A DNA stretch of 8,046 bases from contig JAADFP010000067.1 of the NCBI GenBank assembly GCA_013152825.1, positions 1-8,046 of the forward strand. Reading direction: 5' to 3'. The stretch comes from Caldisericota bacterium (lineage in GTDB: Bacteria; CAIJMQ01; JAADFP01). Shown one piece after another: positions 6,513 through 8,046 of this stretch. Each line of letters begins with the position of its first letter. Positions within the stretch are counted from its first letter, which is position 1. Made by a program: the position numbers and the translations under genes. Under the pieces are notes generated by a model. The model did no database searches. It was not told the origin of the DNA and was given only the letters and a program-made list of their open reading frames with translations.

Positions 6513-6889
6513 TCTATGACTTTCTTAAGCTTTTCTCTGATTTGTCCAGCTATTTCCTGCAGCCCAGGATTTTTCACTGCCTGCATTGATGCCACTGGAT
6601 CTATGGCTGCTATCTCAATCTTACCATCCTCTGTCTCCTGCACCACCACGTTACAGGGTAACATGGTTCCGATTAGACTTTCTACCTGTAGCGCCTGGTA
6701 AGCAAAAGGAGGATTACAGGCTCCCAGGATTCTATAATTGCGAAAATCCACATCAAGCTTCTTTTTCAATGTCTTCTTCACATCTATATCGGTAAGAATC
6801 CCAAATCCTTCCTTTTTTAATTCTTCCGTGATTTTATTTATTGCTTCATCAAACGAAAGATCTACTGTTTTACTGAAATAGTATCCCAT
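6503..6889 (-). CDS. DUF302 family protein
   Basis: The product (128 residues from the chosen start) is a single DUF302 domain covering almost its whole length. It begins GYYFSKTVDLSFDEAINKIT, continues DVDFRNYRILGACNPPFAYQ and IGTMLPCNVVVQE, and ends IDPVASMQAV with a helical tail. ACNPP and LPCNVVV with its cysteine are the conserved features of the family. The biochemical role of DUF302 is not established; the fold is small and cytoplasmic, with no signal peptide here. For the start, AAGGAG lies 3 bases before ATG 6892 and 6 bases before ATG 6889, so ATG 6889 has the better spacing. An upstream in-frame GTG at 6910 (135 residues) has no such site and would itself contain the Shine-Dalgarno sequence. 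The gene has its own promoter (6948-6977), is apparently monocistronic and converges on nth. Confidence 0.92.
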   Translation of the reverse strand: MGYYFSKTVDLSFDEAINKITEELKKEGFGILTDIDVKKTLKKKLDVDFRNYRILGACNPPFAYQALQVESLIGTMLPCNVVVQETEDGKIEIAAIDPVASMQAVKNPGLQEIAGQIREKLKKVIDTL

Positions 6890-6947
6890 CATCCTCTCCT
6901 TCTCTTCCACCGGTTAACTAATAATCTCTGAAAATACCGGATATAAA

Positions 6948-6977
6948 GTTATAGCACTTAAATACAGATGGGGTCAA
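6948..6977 (-). promoter_or_regulatory. Extended -10 sigma-70-type promoter for the DUF302 gene
   Basis: Read on the - strand, TTGACC (6977-6972, five of six consensus) is followed by an 18-bp spacer and TATAAC (6953-6948, five of six). The spacer ends in TGC, giving the TGn extended -10 element directly before TATAAC. Transcription should begin near 6941, leaving a leader of about 50 bases before the Shine-Dalgarno site at the DUF302 start. This is the best promoter match I find in the window. Confidence 0.65.
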
Positions 6978-7166
6978 GGAGAAAATCCCGAGAAGTCAGT
7001 ATTAGGATTGTAGATTTTGCCGCTCAATTCAGCCCTGCCTCACCGCAGGCATAGTTGGAACCGCCGGTAGGCCGCCCACCCATTCATGTTAATAATTACC
7101 CCCTCATCACATCAATCATATGGGGAAGGACCTCGCGTATAAAAAGCAAACTGACGTAAAGCTTAG
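6978..7166. other. Non-coding gap with GC-rich hairpin patch (7036-7072)
   Basis: No gene is supported in this stretch between the STAS gene and the DUF302 promoter. Most of it is AT-rich, but about 7030-7080 is abruptly GC-rich. TGCCT (7036-7040) and AGGCA (7047-7051) can form a 5-bp stem around CACCGC. A second motif, GCC-GGTA-GGC (7063-7072), can form a small tetraloop hairpin 11 bases further on. The patch may be a palindromic repeat unit or debris of one. No T-run follows, so it is not a standard terminator for the STAS operon. A weak AAGC/GCTT stem with five Ts right after the STAS stop is too short to call either. Confidence 0.4.
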
Positions 7167-7676
7167 CTATTTTCTCCTCCTCCAGGGAATTCTTCTGATA
7201 CTCTTTTCTTCTTCGTTTTCCAGGAGTTCGAGCACATCCTTAAATTTTTCTATGTTTTCCGGCACTGCTTCTACCAGGGTACGATGTGCCTGGGCAATTA
7301 AATCTTTTTCCTCTCTGCCTTTTACTACCTGGAGAGGAATTTCCCATTCTTTCACTTCCCGGGGCAACTCTGGTCTACTGCCTCCTGGAAGTATCTTGCT
7401 CAATCCCAGGGTTTTTATGGAGCGTAAGACATGGGGACTTTCCATGTGGAAAAGGTAGAGCGGCCGTTTTTTCAAAACAAGGCTGGCAATTATACCCAGG
7501 AAAGTGCTGTCAATAATATGGCAATCCTTAAGATCTACATAAATTTCCTTCCCTTCTTTGAATTTTTTCTCACAGAAATCGAGGAAGGTTTTTCCCTCTA
7601 CCCACGTCCCTTTCCCGTAAACTTTTATCACTATTTTCCCTTTGTACTCCTGGTAGGTCAGCCTGCTTTCTTCCAT
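7167..7676 (-). CDS. STAS-domain (anti-anti-sigma-like) protein with C-terminal extension
   Basis: Residues about 8-95 form a STAS domain. It has an N-terminal strand (KIVIKVYGKGTW), the core strand IYVDLKDCHIIDSTFLGII (45-63), a further strand (PLYLFHM) and a closing helix (VLRSIKTLGLSKIL). In SpoIIAA-type proteins the serine of the D-S motif is phosphorylated by a partner kinase; here it is S57 in DST, so phospho-switching is possible. A tail of about 70 residues follows, including HRTLVEAVPENIEKFKDVLELL (131-152) and a basic end (RRIPWRRRK). No anti-sigma kinase, phosphatase or sigma factor is nearby, so the partner is unknown. The gene starts 2 bp after the phosphofructokinase stop and has a good ribosome site, GAGGG with a 7-base spacer, inside that gene's end. 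The two should share a transcript, perhaps linking the protein to sugar metabolism (inference only). Confidence 0.85.
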   Translation of the reverse strand: MEESRLTYQEYKGKIVIKVYGKGTWVEGKTFLDFCEKKFKEGKEIYVDLKDCHIIDSTFLGIIASLVLKKRPLYLFHMESPHVLRSIKTLGLSKILPGGSRPELPREVKEWEIPLQVVKGREEKDLIAQAHRTLVEAVPENIEKFKDVLELLENEEEKSIRRIPWRRRK

Positions 7677-7678
7677 CT

Positions 7679-8046
7679 TTATACCCTCACTTTTTTAAGT
7701 CTAATGTAAGGGTGAAGAGGTCCACCTATGAGAGGACGCGCATAGGAGATGAAATCCTCTGTAACATCGTTTCCTTCTTCGTTAATAAAATGGGCAGGTA
7801 CAGGTTTCCTCTGGTTAGCCACTTTTTCCAGCTCCACCAATCCCATGCTTATCCTGTATTCCCGGCCTTCTTCCCTGACCAGGGTCACCATAAACCCGGA
7901 TTTCCCCTCTAATGCTTTCTGTACTGCCGTTGTCCCCACCAGGTATGCTTCTTCTATATCCACCCGGGAAGCTCTATCCATGGCTACTCTCTGGGTTGTG
8001 CCTGGCTTTTCCCAGCGGGCTTTAAGTTTTAACCTGTTTTTGACCA
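7679..8046 (-). CDS. pfp: Phosphofructokinase, probably PPi-dependent, C-terminal part (5' end outside window)
   Basis: The frame is open to the right edge and gives about 122 C-terminal residues of a protein usually around 400 long. It phosphorylates fructose 6-phosphate in glycolysis; pyrophosphate-dependent members are reversible. Recognisable blocks are LKARWEKPGTTQR, DRASRVDIEEAYLVGTTAV, GKSGFMVTLVREEGREYRIS, LVELEKVANQRKPVP, GNDVTEDFISYARPLI and the ending HPYIRLKK. This C-terminal pattern is that of the longer PPi-PFK-like group rather than the 320-residue ATP enzyme. The residues that decide ATP or PPi use are in the missing N-terminal part, so donor specificity is inferred. An in-frame ATG at 7981 lies in the middle of the conserved region and is not the start. 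The STAS gene follows after 2 bp on the same strand. Confidence 0.88.
   Translation of the reverse strand, partial: VKNRLKLKARWEKPGTTQRVAMDRASRVDIEEAYLVGTTAVQKALEGKSGFMVTLVREEGREYRISMGLVELEKVANQRKPVPAHFINEEGNDVTEDFISYARPLIGGPLHPYIRLKKVRV
7684..7689 (-). promoter_or_regulatory. Ribosome binding site of the STAS gene
   Basis: On the - strand TGAGGG (7689-7684) stands 7 bases before the ATG at 7676. It lies within the last codons of the phosphofructokinase gene, whose TAA is 2 bases before that ATG, and so fixes the STAS start and supports coupled translation. Confidence 0.7.

Noticed and set aside
6968..7054. 28-codon ATG frame on the + strand in the STAS-DUF302 gap
   Set aside because: It is too short, covers the -35 box of the DUF302 promoter and the GC-rich patch, and resembles nothing known.
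7021..7080. Possible tRNA fragment suggested by GGTTCCAACT on the - strand
   Set aside because: No matching acceptor or anticodon arms can be built around it, and the flanking pairing does not give a cloverleaf.
7120..7709. + strand open frames across the STAS gene
   Set aside because: They are shadows of the - strand gene, which has a clear STAS motif, a good ribosome site and correct operon spacing.
1..8046. CRISPR array, insertion sequence, prophage or defence island
   Set aside because: No regularly spaced repeats, transposase, integrase, terminal inverted repeats or defence domains are visible on either strand.

Overview
The window reads as ordinary bacterial chromosome, moderately AT-rich by eye, with tightly packed genes, frequent start/stop overlaps and clear Shine-Dalgarno sites at several starts. 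The gene mix is a long-form HisG, a pyrophosphate-type phosphofructokinase, an endonuclease III with a 4Fe-4S cluster and the remains of an oxygen-independent radical SAM sulfatase-maturing enzyme. This suggests an anaerobic or fermentative bacterium, possibly from a poorly cultured phylum (Omnitrophota- or Aerophobetes-like). That placement is an impression from gene style; no 16S or other marker is present.

Layout. At the left edge is the 3' end of an NHL-repeat (beta-propeller) protein on the + strand. A 287-bp gap follows. It holds a start-less relic resembling a DUF6922-type protein, a cluster of ACCAGG repeats, and a candidate promoter whose position would make the hisG transcript leaderless. 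From 490 to 6485 runs a co-directional + strand cluster: hisG, a signal-anchored protein with about 15 TPRs, a badly decayed anSME-type radical SAM gene, an ABC ATPase, its large multi-spanning permease, and nth. Apart from the relic, the genes are separated by short gaps or overlap (10 bp between hisG and the TPR gene, 17-bp overlap of ATPase and permease, 1-bp overlap of permease and nth). They are therefore probably co-transcribed, although their functions look unrelated.

The right part is on the - strand. Transcription comes in from the right edge through the 3' end of a PPi-dependent phosphofructokinase gene and on into a STAS-domain protein gene that starts 2 bp after it with its own ribosome binding site. 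After a 277-bp gap comes a DUF302 gene with a good extended -10 promoter. It ends 17 bp from nth, convergently.

How the genes work together. Histidine entry (HisG), glycolysis (PFK), base-excision repair (Nth), an ABC exporter-type module and a TPR scaffold are housekeeping or general functions. I see no defence island, CRISPR array, intact mobile element, prophage, rRNA or tRNA. The most informative material lies between the genes: two gene relics, a possible leaderless promoter and a GC-rich hairpin patch. I do not find convincing evidence of a new multi-gene system here.
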